This document shows positions 34,801-41,532 of a DNA stretch of 41,532 nt, one piece after another. Position numbers and translations under genes: made by a program. Under the pieces are notes generated by a model. The model saw nothing but the letters and a program-made list of their open reading frames with translations, had not been told where the DNA came from and ran no database searches. Source of the stretch: Thermoguttaceae bacterium (lineage in GTDB: Bacteria; Planctomycetota; Planctomycetia; Pirellulales; Thermoguttaceae); the NCBI GenBank assembly GCA_028694795.1, contig JAQVKF010000008.1, positions 1-41,532 of the forward strand, given 5' to 3'. Every line of letters starts with the position of its first letter. Within the stretch, counting starts at the first letter, position 1.

Positions 34801-37702
34801 GATTACGGAAACGCTGGCGACCCATGCGCGACGTACGGAAGATACGGCGGAAGATGCGACGGGTAAAATGACGACGTCGCAAAAGGATCCGGACGACGAT
34901 TTCGATCAGAAGCGTCGTCCGATTGGTTCGCTTTTTGTGGAGGTTTACAATCCATGGGGAGCGGGCGAGGCGGCTCCGTCGCCAGAGTTGCGACCATCGC
35001 AAGATTGGGCGAGTGCCGAAACGGATGTTCGGAGTGTGTCGCTCAATATGGTGAACGGGAATGGCGATCCGGTGTGGCGCATGGGTTTCCGAAAGGGGTT
35101 GCCGAATGACGAGGCGTTCGAGTTGGACGATCCACTGGAGTCGGGCAAGGAATTCGAGCGAACGTTGTACTTTGCGGAACCGAAGAGCGTGGTGACGGGT
35201 TCAACGACGGGAACTGATGGTGAGACCGTCGATACGCTTCGGTATATGGCGTCGAGTGCGGCGAATCAAGATTTGAATAGCAATAACATGTGGGTTCGTC
35301 CGGGCCAGGCGGTGGTGATTGGTCCTTACGATGCGGAGTGGAAAACTTGTACACCGCTTGCGAAGGGAAATAACACCTCCGATTGGTTTGACTGGGACGA
35401 GACTCGGTACATTGATCTGTATGACACGCAGCACGGGACGAAAAGTTTTTCGGTCTGGTACAACTACTTTGGTGATCGCAGTAAGGATGCGAGCAAGTTA
35501 TACGATCTGAATGGTCGTGACCCGTTCAACATGTCGAATGTGTTGCCGATCGCGGTGGATCGTGTGGATATGCGAGAAGCGAGTGCGACCAGTGCGAGTT
35601 GGAAGGTGACGGGTGGGGAAAATCCGCGTTTTAGCGTTTCTGAACCGATCCGCTCGGACGCAAGTTTTACCGATTACTACGGCGTAAAATGGGGGGCCGA
35701 TCCGCTTGGAACCGATTCGAACGATGATTATTATTATACGGCGGTTCTAAACGACCCAATCCAAAGCAGTAATGAGGAGATCCAGAAGAACGGTTTGGCC
35801 GGACAGCAGACTGCGAATTTGGAGATGCCGAAGGGCAGCTATAACGATCGTTTGGCGTATTTACAGCGATTAGCGGATCCGCGGTTACCGTATAATCCAA
35901 ATCCGAACGACACCGATTTGGCGTACAATCCGTACGTGACGATAGACAAGGCACCGATTGATTTGGTGACGTACAATGGTTGGAATCCAGGGAATGAGGG
36001 GGATGAGAGTAAGGAATTAATTCCGGATGGTTCGAAGCGTAAGATGGCCTCCGAGAATAAGGTCGTTTTCCGATCACGTGAGCGAGGTTATTTCCGGCAG
36101 AATGTGGACGACAACCAGAATATCCAGACCGATTTGTGGGCACAAGAGCCGATATTGGATCAGATTCAGTTAGGTCGTGAGGGTACCGATGCGGCGGGTC
36201 AAACGTTACGGAAGTTGACGGCGTTTACCGAGCAACAGTCGAGTCCGGTGGCGGAGGCGTTTGCGGATGGTTCTGGAGATGCGTTGTCTGGGATCGAGTT
36301 TACGCCGTATTTGTCCCACTCGTTAGGTGGGGCGAACCTCTGTTTTTGGGGTAAGACGAACGCTGGTGGTACGGTAGGTCAACCGACGATGCGTCCATTG
36401 GATTTGGCGACCGGTACGCTTGCCGTTCCGAGTAATGGTCCGTTTTCGGTTTTGGCGTGGAATAATTCGCCGTATAACAGTCGGATGGAGTTGATGCAAG
36501 TGCCGGTAACGAGCATGTCTCGGTTCCTCGCGGCCCCGATTTATCGGATCGAAGTGGATAATACGGGTAAGGTTACCAATGTGCCGAAGCTGTTAGAGCC
36601 GGGGTACTCGTTGGTGACGGTAGACGATGCGTCTGAATCGCCATTGGCGGTGACCGGTGATGAGCCTGAAGTTTGGCCATATGCGGGTTACGACAATGTG
36701 AAGTTGACGGGTGCGAATTCGGATGATCAAGGGGATGGGCGTTGGTATCCGCATTTGATGAACTTCTTCGATTCGTCGGCGACATATTTGGAGACGGCGG
36801 GTTCGGAGACGAAGCGAGTGGCTTATGCCTCGAATTTTGGCCAGATATTGGACTTTGTGGACACCCCATCAGCTTATACCGGTGCGTCGGCGTGGCGGCG
36901 TGAGCCAGGCAATGTCAATGTAAATACGATTCCGACAGTGGTGAATGGTGTGAATCGAGACTCGGCGGTCTGGCCCGCACTTGCCGGAACGAAAGCGGCG
37001 AGAGATTTTGAGGTGTTAGATCGTAGTCGTCAATACTTACCGGATGGGGGTAAATCGCATTGGTTGCTTTCGACCGATACGACGACTGGCATGCCGGCGT
37101 TGGCGTTTGACGGAACAACACCGACGATCTTCGCGAATCCTGTCCGTGCGATGTCCACGTTTGAGTCAGCGTTCAATGTGGACTATGATCCAAGTGTGGC
37201 TCCGACGGGTACCAAGGACGACGATTACCGGAATTGGTCGCCGAGCGTTTTGAACGCGGCGCAGCAGGCGAAAGGTGGTGCGGGGGCGGTGTATGTACAA
37301 CCGCAGCCGGCGTATGTGGGGTTATTGCGACCGAAATCAGGTCCAGACATGGGGACAGGCGAGAATGGAGCCGCGAGTCCGGTATTGGCGTATTATTCGG
37401 TGGGTGATTCCGATGTGACTCGTAACCCGCGTTTCCGTTACGAACAGTTGCAGCGTATGGCGAATCTGACGACAGATCGTTCGAGTGTGTACGCGGTCTG
37501 GGTAACGCTGGGTTACTTTGAGGTGACAGGGCAAAACTCCGGTAAACCGATGTTAGGCGAAGAGGTGGAGAGTTCCAACGGAATTCCGAATCGTCCGCGA
37601 GCGTTTTATATGTTCGACCGATCCGTTCCGACGGGCTATCAGCCCGGCTCGGACATTGGTACGGATCGTGCGGTGTTATTGCGTCGTGTGATTAACGAAT
37701 AG
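31814..37702 (+). CDS. Giant PilX/GspK-like pilin-type protein (1962 residues)
   Basis: An arginine-rich leader (RIRGRRDRRG) precedes the helix MLLMIVLGLLALFAMIGVSFVL; Glu+5 is absent, as in GspK and PilX. The rest is an exceptionally long extracytoplasmic chain. Near 472-489 is VDNDGDGTPDSVWVDLG, an Asp-rich calcium-binding-like loop, soon followed by LDMDGRLNVNAHG (about 513-525), and near 1693 EPGNVNVNTIPT, blocks I associate with large planctomycete PilX-like proteins. Canonical GspK is about 320 residues. The chain has few cysteines and no visible second membrane helix. The track start is over-extended; ATG at 31814 with AGAGG seven bases upstream fits. A tip or adhesive component of the pseudopilus is a reasonable guess, not shown. 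Confidence 0.88.
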   Translation: MTTIRMNKRVRMSRIRGRRDRRGMLLMIVLGLLALFAMIGVSFVLITSDADRSAKATLSVTEKRQSSTELLGEAAMRVFRGTNAGAWDDRPIGTHNLLTDMYGSPSASNMINASNEAFQLQIVLGTDGNYLLNADSWTNILAKLYVEEQSRLQTMVVSGELTSTLMQRYLQEYEANLPYRLMSSYLGLSNGDIYQVVSMAGNAPLLRAIYLMPETRKVFNAGNGMAYEKLTYSLYKPFGGTGLTQVTAPFAWTTDKDGKDTSQAVAKTAIPFEMLPNMPVSAYGTNRAQGGDYNEEYDSPDMQNMFLAYAVTDDGTPNKAQRVVLPSYYRPDLLAYWYRRAMMDTDDVGSGSTVNFVPLYYGAAKTWTMQAIDWNTIYACVSELVGNSAPNVATGNTTDKWAQRVLCLEQIRGYHVGSHTETESVEWAHFFAVRRFVEWLSFRPADSTFTGSNPNFGLKYVAADGTFQTGPWDVDNDGDGTPDSVWVDLGLPMQMGPDGRLVQPLAAVLCLDMDGRLNVNAHGHDMQLVSNVINPGGGPLGRGFGPAEIALGNVVTASGLDRLLHGDTTQGIEGRLGEWGSSITPVRGGTTLAYNGAYVLTNQNVPTPADGSMAYSNFAAWGQYYPQMLATGTKSGATVWDFYYGMLPDTLGSLYIQTDVTGPYGAVQGDMASNFGLAVMRNNPAALYAANTNYWVDLTTPKRNSSGGKAQIDNPFTPADLERILRMSDADRSTLTARLTTLLNSGDNNALYRQILTTDSYHVPATPAVELPQYQVEVSGTTSTYTSKEELDLPSRYGSVTEALTRYLRMMESQMSGTGVYSAAVDSYDNTVSVDTMIAGEFYQGLPINPNRRFTDEQYLLDNPGTAIPPADAITAGRTERQAMARQLYVLAKYLTRHWKLNIDAVADLAKLPGYKKIATLNVPEGKTREDALVSLWLAQWAVNVVDFRDRDSAMTLFWFDPFPDAQTGGSSDQLGWTKDKANLILVFGCERPDLLITETLATHARRTEDTAEDATGKMTTSQKDPDDDFDQKRRPIGSLFVEVYNPWGAGEAAPSPELRPSQDWASAETDVRSVSLNMVNGNGDPVWRMGFRKGLPNDEAFELDDPLESGKEFERTLYFAEPKSVVTGSTTGTDGETVDTLRYMASSAANQDLNSNNMWVRPGQAVVIGPYDAEWKTCTPLAKGNNTSDWFDWDETRYIDLYDTQHGTKSFSVWYNYFGDRSKDASKLYDLNGRDPFNMSNVLPIAVDRVDMREASATSASWKVTGGENPRFSVSEPIRSDASFTDYYGVKWGADPLGTDSNDDYYYTAVLNDPIQSSNEEIQKNGLAGQQTANLEMPKGSYNDRLAYLQRLADPRLPYNPNPNDTDLAYNPYVTIDKAPIDLVTYNGWNPGNEGDESKELIPDGSKRKMASENKVVFRSRERGYFRQNVDDNQNIQTDLWAQEPILDQIQLGREGTDAAGQTLRKLTAFTEQQSSPVAEAFADGSGDALSGIEFTPYLSHSLGGANLCFWGKTNAGGTVGQPTMRPLDLATGTLAVPSNGPFSVLAWNNSPYNSRMELMQVPVTSMSRFLAAPIYRIEVDNTGKVTNVPKLLEPGYSLVTVDDASESPLAVTGDEPEVWPYAGYDNVKLTGANSDDQGDGRWYPHLMNFFDSSATYLETAGSETKRVAYASNFGQILDFVDTPSAYTGASAWRREPGNVNVNTIPTVVNGVNRDSAVWPALAGTKAARDFEVLDRSRQYLPDGGKSHWLLSTDTTTGMPALAFDGTTPTIFANPVRAMSTFESAFNVDYDPSVAPTGTKDDDYRNWSPSVLNAAQQAKGGAGAVYVQPQPAYVGLLRPKSGPDMGTGENGAASPVLAYYSVGDSDVTRNPRFRYEQLQRMANLTTDRSSVYAVWVTLGYFEVTGQNSGKPMLGEEVESSNGIPNRPRAFYMFDRSVPTGYQPGSDIGTDRAVLLRRVINE

Positions 37703-37728
37703 TCGGTGGTCAACGGAGGGGTCATTAT

Positions 37729-37767
37729 CCAGCGTTGACGCATTGAAGTTGACGCTGGGTTTATTTA
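37729..37767 (+). terminator. Weak hairpin after the giant gene
   Basis: CCAGCGT (37729-37735) pairs with ACGCTGG (37752-37758), followed by GTTTATTT. The loop is 16 bases and the stem short, so termination would be partial. The hairpin includes two direct GTTGACGC copies six bases apart. Confidence 0.35.
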
Positions 37768-37923
37768 CGGCTGCGGGTTACGCATTGGCGTAAGAGTGTT
37801 TTCATGGAGTTTTAGGGTTCGCTTCATCCGAGTACATTTTTGTTCTTTTAGCCGATTACCAATCCAATTCGACGGTCCGTTTGGCGGTTCGTGAGGGTTG
37901 TAAAACGATAAGGGATTGAGTTT

Positions 37924-39435
37924 ATGAGACAGACACAACGATCCGGTTATACCTTGATAGAGCTTTTGCTTGCGATGGCGTTAGGATTAATGATTCTGGC
38001 GGCGGTGATTCAAATGTTCTCGGTGATGGGTAACACGATCAACAGTTCTCGTTCGTCTTTGGAGATGAACGAGGAGTTGTGTCGGACAACGGCTCTTTTG
38101 CGGAGTGATTTGGAAGGTTTGACGGTGGTCGCTGATCCGCCGCGAGCACCAGAGAACGGCGAGGGTTATCTGCAAATTATCGAAGGGCCGGTCGGGGTGG
38201 CGACGGATCCAACGACGGTTTCGTGGGACACGGACGGCGAGGTCGAGCGTCCGGACACGACGCTTGGTGACATCGACGACATTTTGTTGTTTACGAGTCG
38301 TAAGGAGCAGGGGTTCCGAGCGAAGAAAAATGATACCGTCCAGAAGTTTGACGCGGCGGAGGTCGCTTGGTTTGTTCGTGGCAACAAATTGTATCGCAAG
38401 GTGTTGGCGATTGATACTGATCCGACGATGAAGGCGGAGCCTGCGTCAAACGCGTTGAATTTTTTTCGCGATAATGATATATCGGTGAATATGGTCACCG
38501 ATTCGAGCGGCAACGTTTTTTACGAACGCAACACGCTTGCGTCGCTGACTCGTCCAGACTGTCGCTATGGGGCGTGTTGGGCGGGTGGCTTTGTGAACAA
38601 TGCGGCACCACCATCGTTTCCGGGCAGCCCCTATGGTTTATGGCATTTTGCATATCCACAGATGGCTGGTTCGAAAAGTGTTTGGACGGAGGGAAGTCTT
38701 CCAACGTTAGGTCTTCCGCTCGCGGCGGAGATTTATTATGGGGGGAAGACGAACGCCGGTCCGATCTGGAAGACGGTGACATCGGGTGATGTGGGCGCGA
38801 TGAACGGCAATTTTGATCCCTGGCGTAATCCGATGCCGTGGAATGGTGTGAATGTGAACGATAATGTGTTGATGATGGTCAACGGAGCGTTGGCGTCCGC
38901 GTACTCGAACAGTGATACCTTGAGTGACTATGTGGTGGATCGTAGCCGTGTGGGTGAGGATTTAGTGCTAACGAATGTGTTGAGTTTTGACGTGAAGGTA
39001 TGGGATCCAAACGCCCCAGTGCGTGGCGTGGAGGTAACGCTTCCGATCAATCCATCGCTTCGCGGTTGGGCTGCGAATACGAATCCGATAGGTTTGGGGG
39101 CGTATGTTGATTTGGGATATTTGCCAAGTGTGAAGACGGATACACTTCGTACCAATTTTTCGGATGTTCGTCTTCCGTCGCGGAACGATGCGGTGGCGGC
39201 TGTCTACAATGTGGATACTGCCATCACAGGGCGGCCGCGTATATATGATACGTGGGCAACGCACTACGAGGCGGAGTTGAATGCGGCGACAGGTTTAACG
39301 CCTGGCGGTGTATGGAAATGTTCGGCACCGTATATGAGCAAATTGCGCGGTATCCAGGTGACGTTGCGAGTGTTCGATCCGGATTCGCGTCAGATTCGTC
39401 AAGTGACGTTGGAGCATCGTTTGCGTACCAGCTGA
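37924..39435 (+). CDS. PilW/GspJ-like prepilin protein
   Basis: The 503-residue protein has the shortest leader of the set (MRQTQRSG) and the helix YTLIELLLAMALGLMILAAVIQMFSVMG, with Glu+5, followed by NSSRSSLEMNEELCRTTALLRSDLEGLT, the PilW/GspJ pattern of a helix bearing paired residues. The C-terminus (VTLRVFDPDSRQIRQVTLEHRL) also resembles GspJ. AAGGGATTGAGTTT precedes the ATG. It closes the pseudopilin cluster; the terminator at 39502 follows. With PilV/GspI- and GspK-like partners it may form the tip complex, by analogy with type II secretion. Confidence 0.88.
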   Translation: MRQTQRSGYTLIELLLAMALGLMILAAVIQMFSVMGNTINSSRSSLEMNEELCRTTALLRSDLEGLTVVADPPRAPENGEGYLQIIEGPVGVATDPTTVSWDTDGEVERPDTTLGDIDDILLFTSRKEQGFRAKKNDTVQKFDAAEVAWFVRGNKLYRKVLAIDTDPTMKAEPASNALNFFRDNDISVNMVTDSSGNVFYERNTLASLTRPDCRYGACWAGGFVNNAAPPSFPGSPYGLWHFAYPQMAGSKSVWTEGSLPTLGLPLAAEIYYGGKTNAGPIWKTVTSGDVGAMNGNFDPWRNPMPWNGVNVNDNVLMMVNGALASAYSNSDTLSDYVVDRSRVGEDLVLTNVLSFDVKVWDPNAPVRGVEVTLPINPSLRGWAANTNPIGLGAYVDLGYLPSVKTDTLRTNFSDVRLPSRNDAVAAVYNVDTAITGRPRIYDTWATHYEAELNAATGLTPGGVWKCSAPYMSKLRGIQVTLRVFDPDSRQIRQVTLEHRLRTS

Positions 39436-39501
39436 GGTGGTGGGCGCAGGTTCGGTTATGGGTTGTACAGGGTAGCGCTGGATGGTCGTGGTTTTTGGGG
39501 G

Positions 39502-39531
39502 AACGGATGGGTGAAGGTCCATCCGTTTTTT
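39502..39531 (+). terminator. Strong intrinsic terminator of the pseudopilin cluster
   Basis: AACGGATGG, an eight- to nine-base loop, CCATCCGTT pairs perfectly over nine bases and runs into TTTT. It lies 66 bases after the PilW/GspJ-like stop. Confidence 0.88.
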
Positions 39532-39711
39532 GATGGGAAAAAGAGAAAAATCGAACCGTTATGAGTGGTGTTGAGGGGGTTAGGGAGAAAACCTTGAGAA
39601 TCTGAGCACAAGAGATATTGACCGCGATGGGTTGTGGGGATATGCTTTTTATACTTATTGCGGTTGTAGCTGAGTGGTTTTATACAAGAAACAAATGGAA
39701 GCTGTGTCGAT

Positions 39712-41532
39712 ATGAAAAGTGAAGTACGGAAGACGTTTTTCTTTGTAGGCGTGGCGTTTTTTGCGGCATTATTAGCGTGGTTGGTTCAGCCGAGGGACGA
39801 TTCGTTAGCCCAGCCGATCGACATGGTGGGTCAGCTGATAGTTTCCGAGCGAGGCGACAGCGCGTCGTTGCTGGACGCGACGGGGATGGAGATCGTTCGT
39901 TGGGACGAGGTGGATCAGAAGCCTTTTCGTTTTGTAGTCCAAGAGGATTCTGAGGGGAAGTGGGTCATTCCATCCCATTCGGACTATCCAGCGGATGCGA
40001 AGGAGCAATTTGGTAAGGCGTCATCGGCATTGACGGGGGTGAAGATATTGTCGGTCGCGAGTGATTCCCCGTCGGAGCACAAGGCGTTTGGTTTGTTGGA
40101 TCCCCTTTCGGGAGCAGTGCAGGGTGGCAAGGCAACTGCGGAGCAGATTGGTACACGGATTACGTTCCGCAACAAGTCCGGTCAACCAATTGTTGATTTG
40201 ATTGTCGGTCACGAAGACAAGGAGCAAGAAGGAACACGGTATGTGCGTTATGCGGATAAGGACACGATTTACCAGATCGAGTTGGATCTTTCGCAGTTTT
40301 CGACCTCGTTTAGCGATTGGATCGAGAAAGATTTATTGCAAGCGGATGGCATGCTAGGGTTGCGGAATGTCGCGATTGAGGATTACGTGATTGAAGGGGA
40401 TCGGAAGGTGAATCGGGGAGTGATCCTATTGGATTACGACGATCGGGCCGATCCGCGATGGCAATTAAAGGACGCGGTTCGTTACGAGGGCGGCAAGCCA
40501 CAACCGGTCTCGTTAGCGGCGGACGAGCAACTTTCGGTGAGTGTGCTGGATAATCTTCGAGCGGCGTTGGGCGAGTTAAGTATCGTGGATGTGCGCCGCA
40601 AATCGGATAGCGTTCGCAAATTGATCAATGCGGAACCGGTCTCGGAATCGGAACAGACGCAAATGCAGTTAGACATGGCGTCGTGTGGTTATTTTATTGC
40701 CGATCTTCCTGACGTTGGTCTTTCGTTAGTGGCGAATGAGGGATTGATCCAAGCGAGCCTGAGCGATGGAGTGGATTACGTTTTGCAGTTTGGAGCGTTG
40801 ACGAAGGCGGCGGGCGAGAATCTAGACGCGATGAAAAAGAGCGATGCGGCGGATCCCGCATCAAACGAAGCGCCGGCCTCGGAAGAGAAAAAGGTCGGGC
40901 AAAATCGTTTTCTGTTTGTTCGAGTGGGATTTAACCAGGAAACGATTAAGAAGCCGGAGTTGAAACCATTGCCGACAGCTCCGGAAGCTCCGGCGGCGGA
41001 TGCGGACGAAGCGGCCAAAACGGCATACAACGCAGCGTTGACGGCGTTCCAATCGGAGAAGGAGAAGATCGAATCGGAGAATGCGGCGAACCAGCAAGAA
41101 TATGACGATGCCATTGCCGCCGGTCAGGAGAAGGCGAAGCGGTTACAAGCGAGATTTGCGGATTGGTACTACGTCGTATCGGATGCCGAATTCCAGAAAA
41201 TCCATTTAACCTGGAATCAGGTGGTGGAAAAGAAATCGGCGAATCCGGAGGGAGCGGCGGCTGGATTGCCAGGCATGCCACCAATGCCGATGGAACGCAA
41301 ACCAGACCTTGATTCCAACGTGATGGATTTCGGCAAGATGATCGAGGCGGCGGAGGCGAAAGCAGCAGAACCCGCGGCAGAACCCACTCCAGCTCCAGAG
41401 ACCCCGGCGGCAGAACCCGCAGCAGAACCCACTCCAGTTCCAGAGACCCCAGCGACGGAACCCGTAGCAGAGCCCATTCCAGTTCCAGAGACCCCAGCGG
41501 CAGAACCTGCTCCAGCTCCAGAGACCCCGGCG
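39712..41532 (+). CDS. DUF4340-like membrane-anchored protein, partial (C-terminus outside window)
   Basis: This frame is absent from the ORF track because it runs off the right edge; I translated it by hand. ATG at 39712 gives MKSEVRKTFFFVGVAFFAALLAWLV, one N-terminal membrane helix, then an extracytoplasmic region with HKAFGLLDPLSG, DLIVGHEDKEQEGTRYVRYA, and FSDWIEKDLLQ, the pattern of DUF4340 proteins. In many bacteria these go with GldF/GldG-type ABC transporters, which would be expected downstream. An Ala/Glu-rich coiled stretch (about 420-470) and a Pro-Ala-Glu repeat tail follow. GGAAG lies ten bases before the ATG. It is separated from the pseudopilin cluster by a strong terminator, so it is probably a different transcription unit. 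Confidence 0.85.
   Translation, partial: MKSEVRKTFFFVGVAFFAALLAWLVQPRDDSLAQPIDMVGQLIVSERGDSASLLDATGMEIVRWDEVDQKPFRFVVQEDSEGKWVIPSHSDYPADAKEQFGKASSALTGVKILSVASDSPSEHKAFGLLDPLSGAVQGGKATAEQIGTRITFRNKSGQPIVDLIVGHEDKEQEGTRYVRYADKDTIYQIELDLSQFSTSFSDWIEKDLLQADGMLGLRNVAIEDYVIEGDRKVNRGVILLDYDDRADPRWQLKDAVRYEGGKPQPVSLAADEQLSVSVLDNLRAALGELSIVDVRRKSDSVRKLINAEPVSESEQTQMQLDMASCGYFIADLPDVGLSLVANEGLIQASLSDGVDYVLQFGALTKAAGENLDAMKKSDAADPASNEAPASEEKKVGQNRFLFVRVGFNQETIKKPELKPLPTAPEAPAADADEAAKTAYNAALTAFQSEKEKIESENAANQQEYDDAIAAGQEKAKRLQARFADWYYVVSDAEFQKIHLTWNQVVEKKSANPEGAAAGLPGMPPMPMERKPDLDSNVMDFGKMIEAAEAKAAEPAAEPTPAPETPAAEPAAEPTPVPETPATEPVAEPIPVPETPAAEPAPAPETPA
41365..41532 (+). repeat. 45-bp in-frame tandem repeat encoding a Pro-Ala-Glu tail
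   Basis: Three 45-base units (41365-41409, 41410-41454, 41455-41499) and a shortened fourth encode AEPAAEPTPAPETPA-type repeats. Differences between units are mostly single-base changes. The array continues to the edge and may go on outside the window. Such tails are usually extended, possibly wall-spanning, linkers. Confidence 0.8.

Noticed and set aside
41217-41477. Gly/Ser/Ala-rich minus-strand ORF
   Set aside because: It is the antisense shadow of the Pro-Ala-Glu repeat in the DUF4340-like gene.

Overview
The window looks like a chromosome segment from a planctomycete (Planctomycetota, probably Pirellulales-like). The pointers are a DUF1559 prepilin-like protein with the [16 protein letters not shown] hallmark, planctomycete-style pseudopilin genes including a giant PilX/GspK-like protein with a DNDGDGTPDSVWVD block, a DUF4340 protein, and roughly 50% GC. 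This is inference from family recognition; no database search was possible. No rRNA, tRNA, CRISPR array or intact transposase was seen.

Region 1 (1-7449, all minus strand) is a tightly packed surface-glycan operon. Read 5' to 3' it encodes an RmlA/RfbA dTDP-glucose synthase, a VioA-like dTDP-4-amino-4,6-dideoxyglucose transaminase, a CapA-like metallophosphoesterase (apparently frameshifted near its 3' end), a CapK/PaaK-like adenylate-forming enzyme, an ATP-grasp ligase, a tandem GNAT acetyltransferase and a DegT-like protein that runs off the left edge. The likely theme is a dTDP-amino sugar plus acyl or amide decoration.

Region 2 (7450-12711) starts with a repeat-rich intergenic stretch containing a MITE-like inverted-repeat element. 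Then come an atypical DUF1559 protein, an orphan OmpR/PhoB-type response regulator, a beta-ketoacyl-synthase homologue that has lost all three catalytic residues, and a small membrane-anchored unknown.

Region 3 (12712-19534, plus strand) holds two TatA/B-family proteins, a GT-C-type membrane glycosyltransferase translationally coupled to the second Tat gene, aminofutalosine synthase MqnE (menaquinone by the futalosine route), a phenylacetate-CoA ligase and a conserved-looking unknown.

Region 4 (19541-23717, minus strand) is an apparent three-gene operon: a Pro/Ser/Thr-rich single-pass membrane protein, a MinD/CpsD-like protein with a destroyed Walker A motif, and an ExeA-like AAA ATPase, ending in a clear intrinsic terminator.

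Region 5 (24681-39531, plus strand) is divergent from region 4. It is a type II secretion / type IV pilus-like cluster: a PilC/GspF platform protein, four proteins with N-terminal prepilin motifs, a 1962-residue PilX/GspK-like protein and a PilW/GspJ-like protein, closed by a strong terminator. No assembly ATPase, secretin or prepilin peptidase lies in the window. A DUF4340 protein with a Pro-Ala-Glu repeat tail follows and runs off the right edge.

The best candidates for something new are the dead ketosynthase, the giant pilin-like protein with its divergent ExeA/pseudo-MinD operon, and the intergenic repeat family.
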